64,000 nt of DNA from Streptomyces zaomyceticus (GCF_014656215.1 NZ_BNBZ01000018.1:95000-158999); one strand, 5' to 3'; positions 17,842 through 27,514 are shown, numbered from the stretch's first letter. Program-made: numbers and translations. Notes: generated by a model from the letters alone, not told the origin.

Positions 17842-18522
17842 ATGAGCAGACGCTCCGGCATCCTCGAGTTCGCCGTTCTCGGCCTGCTGCGCGAGGCTCC
17901 GATGCACGGGTACGAGCTGCGGAAGCGCCTCAACACCTCGCTGGGCGTCTTCCGGGCCTTCAGCTACGGAACGCTGTATCCCTGCCTCAAGACGCTGGTC
18001 GCCAACGGCTGGTTGATCGAGGAACCGGGCAGTGCTCCCGAGGAGGCCCTGGCCGCTTCACTCGCAGGACGCCGAGCCAAGATCGTCTACCGGTTGACGG
18101 CCGCGGGTAAGGAGCACTTCGAGGAGCTCCTCTCCCACACCGGCCCGGACGCCTGGGAGGACGAGCACTTCGCCGCACGCTTCGCCTTCTTCGGGCAGAC
18201 CGAGCGCGAGGTGCGGATGCGCGTCCTCGAGGGCCGCCGCAGCCGGCTGGAGGAGCGTCTGGAGAAGATGCGCGCCTCCCTGGCACGGACCCGCGAGCGC
18301 CTCGACGACTACACGCTTGAGCTGCAGCGCCACGGTATGGAGTCCGTGGAGCGCGAAGTGCGCTGGCTGAACGAGCTCATCGAGAGCGAGCGGGCAGGGC
18401 GGGATCAACGATCCGGCCCCGACGCCCCCGCTCTGCACGACAACGATTCTGGAGAGACGGGCGGCCTGCCCCGGCACGGGGGCAGTACCCGGCCGGATCC
18501 GTCCGACGACACCGCCAAGTGA
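17842..18522 (+). CDS. PadR-family transcriptional regulator
   Basis: 226 residues. The N-terminal winged helix begins ILEFAVLGLLREAPMHGYELRKRL and continues with FSYGTLYPCLKTLVANGWLIEE, the PadR signature; about 100-185 is a helical dimerisation domain of the PadR-s2 kind, and the last 45 residues are hydrophilic and low-complexity. ATG 17842 follows GGAGGAGGCGACGA, a strong ribosome site. A perfect palindrome overlaps the likely promoter, so autoregulation is likely. Inositol-3-phosphate synthase starts 48 bp downstream with only a small hairpin between, so the two are probably co-transcribed; the effector is unknown. Confidence 0.93.
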   Translation: MSRRSGILEFAVLGLLREAPMHGYELRKRLNTSLGVFRAFSYGTLYPCLKTLVANGWLIEEPGSAPEEALAASLAGRRAKIVYRLTAAGKEHFEELLSHTGPDAWEDEHFAARFAFFGQTEREVRMRVLEGRRSRLEERLEKMRASLARTRERLDDYTLELQRHGMESVEREVRWLNELIESERAGRDQRSGPDAPALHDNDSGETGGLPRHGGSTRPDPSDDTAK

Positions 18523-18570
18523 AACCCTGCGCACAGCAGGGCTTCCACGATCTAACAGGGAGCAACCGGA

Positions 18571-19653
18571 ATGGGTTCGGTTCGCGTAGCCATCGTCGGC
18601 GTGGGCAACTGCGCCGCCTCGCTGGTGCAGGGCGTCGAGTACTACAAGGACGCCGACCCGGCGGCCAAGGTGCCCGGCCTGATGCACGTCCAGTTCGGCG
18701 ACTACCACGTCGGTGACGTCGAGTTCGTCGCCGCGTTCGACGTCGACGCGAAGAAGGTCGGCCTCGACCTCTCGGACGCCATCGGCGCCAGCGAGAACAA
18801 CACCATCAAGATCTGCGACGTCCCGAACGCGGGCGTCACGGTCCAGCGCGGTCACACGCTCGACGGTCTCGGCAAGTACTACCGCCAGACCATCGAGGAG
18901 TCCGCCGAGGAGCCCGTCGACGTCGTCCAGATCCTCAAGGACCGCCAGGTCGACGTCCTCGTCTGCTACCTGCCGGTGGGCTCCGAGGCCGCTGCGAAGT
19001 TCTACGCCCAGGCCGCCATCGACGCCAAGGTCGCCTTCGTCAACGCCCTTCCGGTCTTCATCGCCGGCACCAAGGAGTGGGCGGACAAGTTCACCGAGGC
19101 GGGCGTCCCGATCGTCGGCGACGACATCAAGTCGCAGGTCGGCGCGACCATCACGCACCGCGTGATGGCGAAGCTGTTCGAGGACCGCGGTGTCCGTCTT
19201 GAGCGCACGATGCAGCTCAACGTCGGCGGCAACATGGACTTCAAGAACATGCTCGAGCGCGAGCGCCTGGAGTCCAAGAAGATCTCCAAGACGCAGGCCG
19301 TCACCTCGCAGATCCCCGACCGCGAGCTGGGCGAGAAGAACGTCCACATCGGTCCGTCGGACTACGTGGCCTGGCTGGACGACCGCAAGTGGGCGTACGT
19401 GCGCCTCGAGGGCCGCGCCTTCGGCGATGTTCCGCTGAACCTTGAGTACAAGCTCGAGGTGTGGGACTCCCCGAACTCGGCAGGTGTCATCATCGACGCC
19501 CTGCGCGCCGCGAAGATCGCCAAGGACCGCGGCATCGGCGGCCCGATCCTCTCCGCGTCCTCGTACTTCATGAAGTCCCCGCCGGTGCAGTACTTCGACG
19601 ACGAGGCCCTGGCCAACGTCGAGAAGTTCATCAAGGGTGAGGTCGAGCGCTAA
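18571..19653 (+). CDS. ino1: Inositol-3-phosphate synthase
   Basis: 360 residues, the usual length for actinobacterial enzymes. It converts glucose-6-phosphate to 1L-myo-inositol-3-phosphate using NAD, the first step to phosphatidylinositol and mycothiol. Visible features: VAIVGVGNCAASLVQG Rossmann loop at 5-20, the segment DDIKSQVGATITHR, and NVGGNMDFKNM. ATG 18571 is preceded by CAGGGAGCAACCGG. It follows a PadR regulator, likely in one transcript, and is closed by an 11-bp terminator. The PadR pairing hints that inositol supply, hence mycothiol, is controlled here. Confidence 0.96.
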   Translation: MGSVRVAIVGVGNCAASLVQGVEYYKDADPAAKVPGLMHVQFGDYHVGDVEFVAAFDVDAKKVGLDLSDAIGASENNTIKICDVPNAGVTVQRGHTLDGLGKYYRQTIEESAEEPVDVVQILKDRQVDVLVCYLPVGSEAAAKFYAQAAIDAKVAFVNALPVFIAGTKEWADKFTEAGVPIVGDDIKSQVGATITHRVMAKLFEDRGVRLERTMQLNVGGNMDFKNMLERERLESKKISKTQAVTSQIPDRELGEKNVHIGPSDYVAWLDDRKWAYVRLEGRAFGDVPLNLEYKLEVWDSPNSAGVIIDALRAAKIAKDRGIGGPILSASSYFMKSPPVQYFDDEALANVEKFIKGEVER

Positions 19654-19674
19654 AGCGCCGCACGCTTGTCGATC

Positions 19675-19708
19675 GAGGGTCCCCGCGGCACTGCCCGGGG
19701 GCCCTCTT
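19675..19708 (+). terminator. Terminator after ino1
   Basis: GAGGGTCCCCG (19675-19685) pairs with CGGGGGCCCTC (19696-19706) with one G-U wobble, followed by TTCGT, just past the ino1 stop. Confidence 0.75.
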
Positions 19709-19728
19709 CGTATGTGAGTCTTGCTGCC

Positions 19729-20988
19729 ATGTCCGTCGTACGTGATCTGCGCGTACTCCTGCGCCTGACGAACTTCCGCCGCCTGCTCGCCGTACGGCTG
19801 CTCTCCCAGTGCGCCGACGGCGTCTACCAGGTGGCCCTGGCCACGTACGTCGTCTTCTCCCCCGAGAAGCAGACCTCCCCGATCGCCATCGCCTCCGCCA
19901 TGGCCGTCCTGCTGCTCCCGTACTCGATCATCGGGCCCTTCGCCGGCGTGCTCCTCGACCGCTGGCAGCGACGCCAGGTCTTCCTGTACGGCAACCTCCT
20001 GCGCGCCCTGCTCGCCGGCGGCACCGCCGTACTCGTCCTCGTCTCCGTCCCCGAGTGGCTCTTCTACGCCTCCGCGCTCTCCGTCACGGCCGTCAACCGC
20101 TTCGTCCTCGCGGGACTCTCGGCCTCCCTCCCGCGCGTCGTCGACGCCGAACGGCTGGTGGTGGCGAACTCGCTCTCCCCCACCGCCGGCACCCTCGCCG
20201 CGACCCTGGGCGGCGGTCTCGCGTTCGGCGTCCGGCTGATCGCCGACAAGTCCGACGCGGCCGTCGTGGCCTTCGGAGCCGTCCTCTACTTCTGCGCCGC
20301 CCTCGCCTCCCTGCGGATGTCCCGGGAGCTCCTCGGGCCCGATCCGGGACCGGTGCCGCAGCGCCTCCTCCCGGCGCTCACCTCCACGGCCCGTGGGCTG
20401 GCCGCGGGGCTGCGACACCTGGGCGAGCGACGGCCGGCCGCCCGGGCCCTCATCGCCGTGGGCCTCCTGCGCTTCTGTTACGGCGCGCTGCTCGTCACCG
20501 TGCTCATGCTCTGCCGCTACGCATGGAGCGCCACGGAGTCCGAAGGCCTCGGGCTCCTCGGACTCGCCGTCGCCGCCTCGGGCGCGGGCTTCTTCGCGGC
20601 GGCCGTCCTCTCCCCCTGGGCGGTGGGCCGGCTCGGCCCCTTCGGCTGGATGACGGTGTGCGCGGCCACGGCCGCCGTCCTCGTACCGACACTGGGTCTG
20701 ACCTTCACCCCCGCCCCCTTCCTCGTCGCCGCCTTCGTCCTCGGGCTCATCACCCAGGGGGCCAAGATCGCGACGGACACGGTGGTGCAGACCTCCGTGG
20801 ACGACTCGTACCGAGGCCGGGTCTTCGCGCTGTACGACGTGGTGTTCAACGTGGCCTTCGTGGCTGCGGCGGGGGTGGCGGCGCTGATGCTGCCGCCGGA
20901 CGGCCGCTCCGCCCTGCTGGTCGGCCTGGTGTCCGTGATCTATGCGGCGATCGCGCTGGCACTGCGGGGCGAACGCACGGAGGGGTGA
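19729..20988 (+). CDS. Major facilitator superfamily transporter
   Basis: 419 residues with about twelve hydrophobic helices. The cytoplasmic loop between helices 2 and 3 reads GVLLDRWQRRQVFLYG, a form of the MFS D-R-x-x-R/K motif; the fold resembles the enterobactin-exporter/macrolide-efflux-like group. ATG 19729 (MSVVRDLRVLLRLTNFRRLLAVRLLSQ) was chosen because family similarity starts there and the 19666 frame overlaps the ino1 terminator. The substrate is unknown. The stop codon is inside a 34-bp palindrome that also contains a parS word. It converges with the CCA-adding enzyme gene. Confidence 0.87.
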   Translation: MSVVRDLRVLLRLTNFRRLLAVRLLSQCADGVYQVALATYVVFSPEKQTSPIAIASAMAVLLLPYSIIGPFAGVLLDRWQRRQVFLYGNLLRALLAGGTAVLVLVSVPEWLFYASALSVTAVNRFVLAGLSASLPRVVDAERLVVANSLSPTAGTLAATLGGGLAFGVRLIADKSDAAVVAFGAVLYFCAALASLRMSRELLGPDPGPVPQRLLPALTSTARGLAAGLRHLGERRPAARALIAVGLLRFCYGALLVTVLMLCRYAWSATESEGLGLLGLAVAASGAGFFAAAVLSPWAVGRLGPFGWMTVCAATAAVLVPTLGLTFTPAPFLVAAFVLGLITQGAKIATDTVVQTSVDDSYRGRVFALYDVVFNVAFVAAAGVAALMLPPDGRSALLVGLVSVIYAAIALALRGERTEG

Positions 20989-21013
20989 TGTTTCACGTGA
21001 AACATCACCCCTC
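20980..21013. terminator. 34-bp perfect palindrome containing parS
   Basis: The palindrome GAGGGGTGA + parS + TCACCCCTC is perfect over 34 bp and spans the MFS stop codon (20986-20988). It can act as a transcription terminator hairpin as RNA and as a ParB site as DNA. Confidence 0.7.
20989..21004. promoter_or_regulatory. parS site 3
   Basis: Exact TGTTTCACGTGAAACA at the centre of the 34-bp palindrome after the MFS gene. Confidence 0.95.
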
Positions 21014-21022
21014 ACAGTTCTC

Positions 21023-21060
21023 GGGCTCGCCGTTGTTTCACGTGAAACATCGACGAGCCC
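21023..21060. terminator. Second hairpin enclosing parS before cca end
   Basis: GGGCTCG (21023-21029) pairs with CGAGCCC (21054-21060); the loop holds the self-complementary parS word. It lies just beyond the cca stop codon on the minus strand and likely ends that transcript. Confidence 0.6.
21034..21049. promoter_or_regulatory. parS site 4
   Basis: Exact TGTTTCACGTGAAACA, only 29 bp after the end of site 3, inside the second hairpin. Confidence 0.95.
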
Positions 21061-21069
21061 GGACGCGGA

Positions 21070-22536
21070 TCAGCTCCGCGTGTCCCACCACTCCTTGAGC
21101 GCCGCGACGGCCTGTTCGTGCTCCATCGGCCCGTTCTCCAGCCGGAGCTCCAGCAGGAACTTGTACGCCTGACCGATGGCGGGCCCGGGGCCGATACCCA
21201 GGATCTCCTGGATCTGGTTGCCGTCGAGGTCGGGGCGGATCGCGTCGAGCTCCTCCTGCTCCTGGAGCACGGCGATGCGGTCCTCCAGGCCGTCGTAGGC
21301 ACGGGAGAGCGCGCTCGCCTTCCGCTTGTTGCGGGTGGTGCAGTCCGAGCGGGTCAGCTTGTGGAGCCGCGAGAGCATCGGTCCGGCATCGCGGACGTAC
21401 CGACGCACGGCCGAGTCGGTCCATTCGCCGGTCCCGTAGCCGTGGAAGCGGAGGTGCAGTTCCACGAGCCGCGAGACGTCCTTGACCATCTCGTTGGAGT
21501 ACTTCAGCGCGATCATGCGCTTCTTGGTCATCTTCGCGCCCACCACCTCGTGGTGGTGGAAGGAGACCCGGCCGTCCTTCTCGAAGCGACGGGTGCGCGG
21601 CTTTCCGATGTCGTGGAGCAGGGCCGCGAGGCGCAGCACCAGGTCGGGGCCGTCTTCCTCCAGGTCGATGGCCTGGTCGAGCACGGTCAGCGAGTGCTCG
21701 TAGACGTCCTTGTGGCGGTGGTGCTCGTCGCTCTCCAGCCGCAGGGCGGGCAGCTCGGGAAGCACATGGTCGGCGAGACCGGTGTCCACCAGGAGCCCGA
21801 GGCCCTTTCTGGGGTGGGCGGAGAGCAGCAGCTTGTTGAGTTCCTCACGGACCCGCTCGGCGGAGACGATCTCGATCCGGCCGGACATCTCCTTCATCGC
21901 CGTGACGACCTCGGGGGCGACCTCGAAGTCCAGCTGGGCCGCGAAGCGCGCGGCCCGCATCATGCGCAGCGGGTCGTCGGAGAAGGAGTCCTCCGGCGTG
22001 CCCGGCGTACGCAGCACCCGGGCGGCGAGGTCCTCAAGGCCGCCGTACGGGTCGATGAACTCCTTCTCGGGGAGCGCCACGGCCATGGCGTTGACGGTGA
22101 AGTCACGCCGGACGAGGTCCTCGTCGATGGAGTCGCCGTAGGAGACCTCGGGCTTGCGCGAGGTCCGGTCGTACGCCTCCGAGCGGTACGTGGTGACCTC
22201 GATCTCAAAGCGCTGATCGACGTCTCCGACGCGGGCGTCCTTCTGGCAGCCGACCGTCCCGAAGGCGATGCCCACCTCCCACACGGCGTCGGCCCAGGGT
22301 CGGACGATCTTCAGTACGTCCTCGGGGCGGGCGTCGGTGGTGAAATCCAGGTCGTTGCCGAGCCGGCCGAGCAACGCGTCCCGAACCGAGCCGCCGACCA
22401 GCGCGAGGCTGAACCCGGCCTCCTGGAAACGGCGGGCGAGGTCGTCGGCGACAGGGGACACACGCAGCAGTTCACTGACCGCGCGGCGTTGCACCTGGCT
22501 CAGTGCAGTCGGGGTGTCTTCGTTGGCGTTCGGCAC
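21070..22536 (-). CDS. cca: CCA-adding tRNA nucleotidyltransferase
   Basis: 488 residues. It adds or repairs the 3'-CCA end of tRNAs, needed here because neither tRNA gene in the window encodes CCA. The nucleotidyltransferase head shows GGSVRD near 48-53 and the metal-binding D-x-D in DLDFTTD, then RRDFTVNAMA, and an HD domain with LLHDIGKPRTRRF. This is the class II type with an HD domain as in actinobacteria (often labelled PcnA). GTG 22536 is the start. It diverges from the DUF6049 gene and converges with the MFS gene across a double parS junction. Confidence 0.94.
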   Translation of the reverse strand: MPNANEDTPTALSQVQRRAVSELLRVSPVADDLARRFQEAGFSLALVGGSVRDALLGRLGNDLDFTTDARPEDVLKIVRPWADAVWEVGIAFGTVGCQKDARVGDVDQRFEIEVTTYRSEAYDRTSRKPEVSYGDSIDEDLVRRDFTVNAMAVALPEKEFIDPYGGLEDLAARVLRTPGTPEDSFSDDPLRMMRAARFAAQLDFEVAPEVVTAMKEMSGRIEIVSAERVREELNKLLLSAHPRKGLGLLVDTGLADHVLPELPALRLESDEHHRHKDVYEHSLTVLDQAIDLEEDGPDLVLRLAALLHDIGKPRTRRFEKDGRVSFHHHEVVGAKMTKKRMIALKYSNEMVKDVSRLVELHLRFHGYGTGEWTDSAVRRYVRDAGPMLSRLHKLTRSDCTTRNKRKASALSRAYDGLEDRIAVLQEQEELDAIRPDLDGNQIQEILGIGPGPAIGQAYKFLLELRLENGPMEHEQAVAALKEWWDTRS

Positions 22537-22748
22537 AACAGAAAAGGGTACGTGCCCCGGCCCGTGGCGACGTCCCCGTTTTTCCCGGGCACCGGGCCTC
22601 GGGAGCCACCGGACGGGGCCCGTCGAAGATCGGCTGGAGCAGTCCCCGGCACTTGCTCCCAGCGTGCCTCGTTACCATGCCTGGACACAGCAACCGGGAA
22701 CCACCCACACCACCGGCATCAGAGACAACGACGAGGACGGGCGAACGC

Positions 22749-25127
22749 GTGGCCGAGGCGGCAGACATCCAGGGGACCGGTCCCTCACCTGCCCGCCGAT
22801 GGCTGCGGCGCACGATCACCGTCGCCGTCGGGGCACCGCTCCTCGCCGGGCTGCTCCAGGCCCCGGCAGCGACCTCCCAGGCGTCGGCGGCCGAGGACGC
22901 CACCGGTTCGAAGACCGTCGATGTGTCTCTCGACACGCTGGCTCCGAGCGCCCCCGTCGAAGGGGACACCGTCACCGTCACGGGGACGGTCACCAACCGG
23001 AGCAAGAAGACGGTGACCGACGCGACCGTCGAGCTGAGCGTCGGGCCCCGGATGACGAGCCGCAGCGAGATCGAGCGGGTGGCGGGACGCACCGGCTACC
23101 GCGGCGACAGCGACCCGGCCCCCCTCCAGGACACCCCCGAGATCAAGATCCCCCGGCTGGGCGCCGGGCTCAGTGCGGACTTCTCCCTCTCCGTACCGGT
23201 CTCCGAGCTCGGCCTCGACGAGGCCGGCGTCTACCAGCTGGGCGTCTCCCTCACCGGGCAGACCTCGGACCGTCGCTACGACCGGGTGCTCGGCATCGAG
23301 CGGACCTTCGTGCCGTACCAGCCCGAGGCCACCGAGAAGAAGACCCAGCTCACCTACCTCTGGCCGCTGATCTCCTCGGCGCACGTCTCGGCCGAGACGG
23401 CCACCGACGACCAGCAGACCCCGGTCTTCGAGGACGACGCCCTGGCGACCGAGCTGAAGCCCGGCGGGCGTCTCGACCAGCTGGTCTCGCTGGGCAAGGA
23501 CCTGCCGGTCACCTGGGTCGTCGATCCGGACCTGCTGGCCTCCGTCGACGCCATGGCGAACGGCTACCAGGTCAAGGACGGCACCCTGCACGTCCCCGGC
23601 AAGAACCAGGCCGTCGCCGAGCGGTGGCTGGGCGCGCTGGAGAAGGCCGTCCAGGGGCACAAGGTCGTCGCCCTTCCCTTCGCGGACCCCGACGTCGCCT
23701 CCCTGGCCCACCGGGGCAAGGACGTACCCGGTTCGCTGGGACACCTCCAGTCGGCGACCGCCCTCGCCGGAACGACGGTCGAGACCGTCCTCCACGTCCA
23801 GCCCTCCACCGACTTCGCCTGGCCCGCCAACGGTGCCGTCGACCAGTCGATCCTGGCGGTGGCGACCTCGGCCGGTGCCGACAAGGTGATCGCCCGCAGC
23901 GACAGCGTCCGCGACGATCTCTCCTACACACCGACCGCGGCCCGCCCCTTCGGCGACGGCAGCACGACGGCCGTGGTGAGTGACGCGCTCCTGTCCACCG
24001 CCTTCGAAGGGGACATGGTCCGCGCGGAGAACTCCACGCTCGCGGTCCAGGAATTCCTCGCGCAGTCCCTCGCGATCACCCTGGAGCAGCCGGAGGACCA
24101 GCGCAGCATCGTGGTCGCCCCGCAGCGGGTCCCGAGCATCTCCCAGGCGCAGACCATGGCGACCGCCCTGCGCGGGCTCTCCGCCAAGCGCTGGAGCCAG
24201 CCCAGCGACCTCCTGGCGGCGGCCGCGGCCAAGCCGGACCCCGACGCCTCCACGACGGTGCCCAGCAGCTCCCGGTACCCGAAGAAGCTGCGCGACAGTG
24301 AGCTTCCGGTCCAGGCCTTCCGCGACATGAAGACCACCCGCGACGAGCTGGACGACTTCAAGATCATCCTCACGGCCCAGGACCGTGTGGTGACCCCGTT
24401 CGGCAACGCGATCAGCCGCGAGATGTCGACCTCGTGGCGTGGGCAGGCCAGGGCCGCCGCGCTCTACCGAATCAACGTCCTGGAGTATCTGCAGAACCTC
24501 ACGGAGGGGGTCCAGCTGGTCGACAAGTCCGACCTCACCCTCTCCGGCCGCAGCGCGACGATCCCCGTGACCGTCCAGAACAAGCTGTTGCAGGACGTCC
24601 ACCTCGTGCTGCGGCTCACCTCCGACAACAAGCACCGGCTGAAGCTGAACGGCGACGGGGTCGCGGAGCTGCCCGTGAAGATCAGCGGCGGCCACAGCCA
24701 GTCGGTGAAGTTCACCGCCTCCGCCAATGTCAACGGCCAGGTGCCGATGACGGCCCAGCTGTACACCGAGGACGGCACCCCGTACGGCCAGCCGATGACC
24801 TTCACCGTGAAGGTCTCCGAGATCACCGCCACGGTGATGCTCGTGATCGCCGGCGGCGTCCTGCTGCTCGTCCTGGCCGGTGTCCGGATGTACAGCCAGC
24901 GCAAGCGGGTGGCGGCACGCAACGCCGCGGCCGAGGCTGCCGCCGGGCCCGAGGGGACGGACCCCGAGCCGGGAGCGGACGCGGAGGCGGAGACGGCGCC
25001 GGAGACCGTGGAGGCACCCTCGGAGCGACTCGACGCGGACGAACCCGAGCAGCCGAGTGACCTGGCACCGGACACCGGTCCCGAAAGCGGCGGCCCGTCG
25101 GGCCCGGGTGAGAAAGTGGACCGTTGA
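22749..25127 (+). CDS. DUF6049 secreted, C-terminally anchored protein
   Basis: About 792 residues. The N-terminus has an Arg-rich start then a hydrophobic signal segment ending at ATSQASAAED. The large extracellular part contains a CARDB-like adhesion module early (VTVTGTVTNRSKKTVTDATVELSVG), a central region of unknown fold, and a later beta-sandwich (GRSATIPVTVQNKLLQDVHLVLRL). One membrane helix near the end (ATVMLVIAGGVLLLVLAGVRMY) precedes an acidic cytoplasmic tail. GTG 22749 is preferred because GAGGACGGGCGAACGC precedes it; ATG 22677 is an alternative with no ribosome site. It always sits beside murJ in Streptomyces-type order, suggesting an envelope role; function unknown. Confidence 0.82.
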   Translation: MAEAADIQGTGPSPARRWLRRTITVAVGAPLLAGLLQAPAATSQASAAEDATGSKTVDVSLDTLAPSAPVEGDTVTVTGTVTNRSKKTVTDATVELSVGPRMTSRSEIERVAGRTGYRGDSDPAPLQDTPEIKIPRLGAGLSADFSLSVPVSELGLDEAGVYQLGVSLTGQTSDRRYDRVLGIERTFVPYQPEATEKKTQLTYLWPLISSAHVSAETATDDQQTPVFEDDALATELKPGGRLDQLVSLGKDLPVTWVVDPDLLASVDAMANGYQVKDGTLHVPGKNQAVAERWLGALEKAVQGHKVVALPFADPDVASLAHRGKDVPGSLGHLQSATALAGTTVETVLHVQPSTDFAWPANGAVDQSILAVATSAGADKVIARSDSVRDDLSYTPTAARPFGDGSTTAVVSDALLSTAFEGDMVRAENSTLAVQEFLAQSLAITLEQPEDQRSIVVAPQRVPSISQAQTMATALRGLSAKRWSQPSDLLAAAAAKPDPDASTTVPSSSRYPKKLRDSELPVQAFRDMKTTRDELDDFKIILTAQDRVVTPFGNAISREMSTSWRGQARAAALYRINVLEYLQNLTEGVQLVDKSDLTLSGRSATIPVTVQNKLLQDVHLVLRLTSDNKHRLKLNGDGVAELPVKISGGHSQSVKFTASANVNGQVPMTAQLYTEDGTPYGQPMTFTVKVSEITATVMLVIAGGVLLLVLAGVRMYSQRKRVAARNAAAEAAAGPEGTDPEPGADAEAETAPETVEAPSERLDADEPEQPSDLAPDTGPESGGPSGPGEKVDR

Positions 25128-25172
25128 GCGATGCCGTGGCCGGTCGGCCGGGGACGATGAGGTGGGGTAACC

Positions 25173-27395
25173 ATGAACGCGCCGTACGACGGTGACCGCG
25201 GCCAGGGTGCGGGCGGCACCGCGCCGTCCGGTGGGACGCCCGCGGCACCCCCCGGCTCCGGCTACCCGCCGGTGCCGCCCCCGCACCAGGGCGCCCCTGG
25301 CCCGCAGGGGCAGGATCCCTACGCCCAGAACCCGTACGCCCAGGACCCCTACGTCCAGGACGCCTTCGCCCACGACCCGTACCGCGCCCAGGACCTGTCC
25401 GCGCAGGACCCGGTGACGGAGGCGCTCTACGACCGCGCCGCCCACCCGCCGCCCCCGCCCGGCACGTACCAGGAGCCGCAGCCGCTCTACCAGCAGCCTG
25501 CCGCCCCCCAGCACGCTCCCGACCCCCGGGTGTGGGCACAGACCCCGGCGCCGGAGCCCGAGGGCCCCTCGCGTCACCTGCCCTACGGCGACGACGCGCG
25601 CACGGTCCAGTTCACCGGCGTCGACGACCTCGTGACCCGGGCCGGCGAGGAGCAGCCCGAGCCGGACGCCTTCGCGCACCTCTACCGGGACCAGCAGACG
25701 CCCGGCCAGGTGCCCCCGCCCGCCCCGGAGCCGGACCCCATGCCCGCCCCCGCCCCCAAGAAGTCCGGCCGCGCCTCCGGGCTGCTGAAGTCGAGCGCGG
25801 TGATGGCGGCCGGCACTCTGGTGTCCCGGCTCACCGGCTTCGTCCGCAGCCTGGTGATCACCGGTGCGCTCGGCGCCGCCCTGCTGGGCGACACCTTCAC
25901 GATCGCCTACACCCTGCCGACGATGATCTACATCCTCACCGTCGGCGGCGGCCTCAACTCGGTCTTCGTCCCCCAGCTCGTCCGCTCGATGAAGAACGAC
26001 GAGGACGGTGGCGAGGCCTACGCCAACCGCCTGCTCACGCTGGTGATGGTGGCGCTCGGCGCGATCGTGGTGCTGGCCGTCTTCGCGGCACCGTTGCTCA
26101 TCCGGCTGATGTCGAACACCATCGCCGACGACGCCGCGGCCAACAGCGTGGCCGTGACCTTCGCCCGCTACTGCCTGCCCACGATCTTCTTCATGGGTGT
26201 GCATGTGGTGATGGGTCAGATCCTCAACGCACGCGGCAAGTTCGGCGCGATGATGTGGACCCCGGTCCTCAACAACATCGTCATGATCGTCACCTTCGGT
26301 CTGTTCATCTGGGTCTACGGCACCTCCGCCGAGTCCCACATGGGTGTACAGACCATCCCCGACGACGGCATCCGCCTGCTCGGCATCGGCACCCTGCTCG
26401 GACTCGTGGTCCAGGCCCTGGCGATGATCCCGTATCTGCGCGAGACGGGCTTCCGCTTCCGCCCGCGCTTCGACTGGAAGGGCCACGGGCTCGGCAAGAC
26501 GGTCAAGCTCGCCAAGTGGACCGTGCTCTTCGTCCTCGCCAACCAGGCGGGCGTCCTGGTCGTCACCCAGCTCGCCACGGCCGCCGGTGAGGAGTCCGGG
26601 AAGAACGGTGCGGGCTTCCTCGCCTACTCGAACGCCCAGCTGATCTGGGGCATGCCGCAGGCCATCATCACGGTCTCCGTGATGGCCGCCCTGCTGCCGC
26701 GCATCTCCCGCGCCGCCCACGACAACGACCCCGGCGCCGTCCGGGACGACATCTCGCAGGGACTGCGCAACTCGGCCGTCGCGATCGTCCCGGTCTCCTT
26801 CGCCTTTCTGGCGCTCGGCGTCCCGATGTGCACCCTGCTCTACGCCTCCAGCGGCATCGAGGCCGCCCAGGGGATGGGCTTCATCCTGATGGCCTTCGGC
26901 CTCGGACTGATCCCCTACTCCGTGCAGTACGTCGTGCTCCGCGGCTTCTACGCCTACGAGGACACCCGGACGCCCTTCTACAACACGGTCATCGTCGCCG
27001 CCGTCAACGCGGCCGCGTCGGCGGTCTGTTACGTCGTCCTGCCCGCCCAGTGGGCCGTCGTCGGCATGGCCGCCTCGTACGGGCTCGCCTACGCCGTCGG
27101 TGTCGGCATCGCCTGGCGCCGCCTCCGCAAGCGGCTCGGCGGCGACCTGGACGGCACCCAGGTGATGCGGACCTACGCCCGCCTCTGCATGGCCTCCGTC
27201 CCTGCCGCCATCGTCTCCGGCGCCGTCGGATTCGGCCTGCTGAAGCTCCTCGGCGAGGGGGCGTTGGGCTCGCTCGTCGCCCTGTTCGTCGGCGGTGCGG
27301 TGCTCCTCGGAGTCTTCTTCGTCGCGGCCAAGCGCATGCGGATCACCGAGCTGAACACCCTGGTCGGTATGGTGCGCGGACGTCTGGGACGCTGA
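25173..27395 (+). CDS. murJ: Lipid II flippase MurJ
   Basis: 740 residues. A long Pro/Gln/Tyr-rich cytoplasmic N-terminus (about 1-195, with repeated NPYAQDPY units) precedes the MOP-superfamily core of about fourteen helices, starting SSAVMAAGTLVSRLTGFVRSL. Family features include the charged cavity Arg in that segment and FMGVHVVMGQILNARGKFG. MurJ moves lipid II across the membrane for wall synthesis. ATG 25173 follows GAGGTGGGGTAACC. In mycobacteria MurJ (MviN) is fused to a pseudokinase and sugar-binding-like domain; here the next gene encodes these parts separately. Confidence 0.95.
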   Translation: MNAPYDGDRGQGAGGTAPSGGTPAAPPGSGYPPVPPPHQGAPGPQGQDPYAQNPYAQDPYVQDAFAHDPYRAQDLSAQDPVTEALYDRAAHPPPPPGTYQEPQPLYQQPAAPQHAPDPRVWAQTPAPEPEGPSRHLPYGDDARTVQFTGVDDLVTRAGEEQPEPDAFAHLYRDQQTPGQVPPPAPEPDPMPAPAPKKSGRASGLLKSSAVMAAGTLVSRLTGFVRSLVITGALGAALLGDTFTIAYTLPTMIYILTVGGGLNSVFVPQLVRSMKNDEDGGEAYANRLLTLVMVALGAIVVLAVFAAPLLIRLMSNTIADDAAANSVAVTFARYCLPTIFFMGVHVVMGQILNARGKFGAMMWTPVLNNIVMIVTFGLFIWVYGTSAESHMGVQTIPDDGIRLLGIGTLLGLVVQALAMIPYLRETGFRFRPRFDWKGHGLGKTVKLAKWTVLFVLANQAGVLVVTQLATAAGEESGKNGAGFLAYSNAQLIWGMPQAIITVSVMAALLPRISRAAHDNDPGAVRDDISQGLRNSAVAIVPVSFAFLALGVPMCTLLYASSGIEAAQGMGFILMAFGLGLIPYSVQYVVLRGFYAYEDTRTPFYNTVIVAAVNAAASAVCYVVLPAQWAVVGMAASYGLAYAVGVGIAWRRLRKRLGGDLDGTQVMRTYARLCMASVPAAIVSGAVGFGLLKLLGEGALGSLVALFVGGAVLLGVFFVAAKRMRITELNTLVGMVRGRLGR

Positions 27396-27514
27396 ACCGA
27401 CGGGGCCCGCACAACCATCGGGGGCAACCGCGTGTCGTGCATAGCGTCCAACTGTGGGCACAATTGGCTTGGCTGTTGGATGTGGCGCAACGGATGGGGA
27501 GGCAGGGAACGACG

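Noticed and set aside
22785..27461. 1558-residue open frame on the minus strand
   Set aside because: It is antisense to DUF6049 and murJ, whose frames carry family motifs; long shadow frames are normal at this GC.
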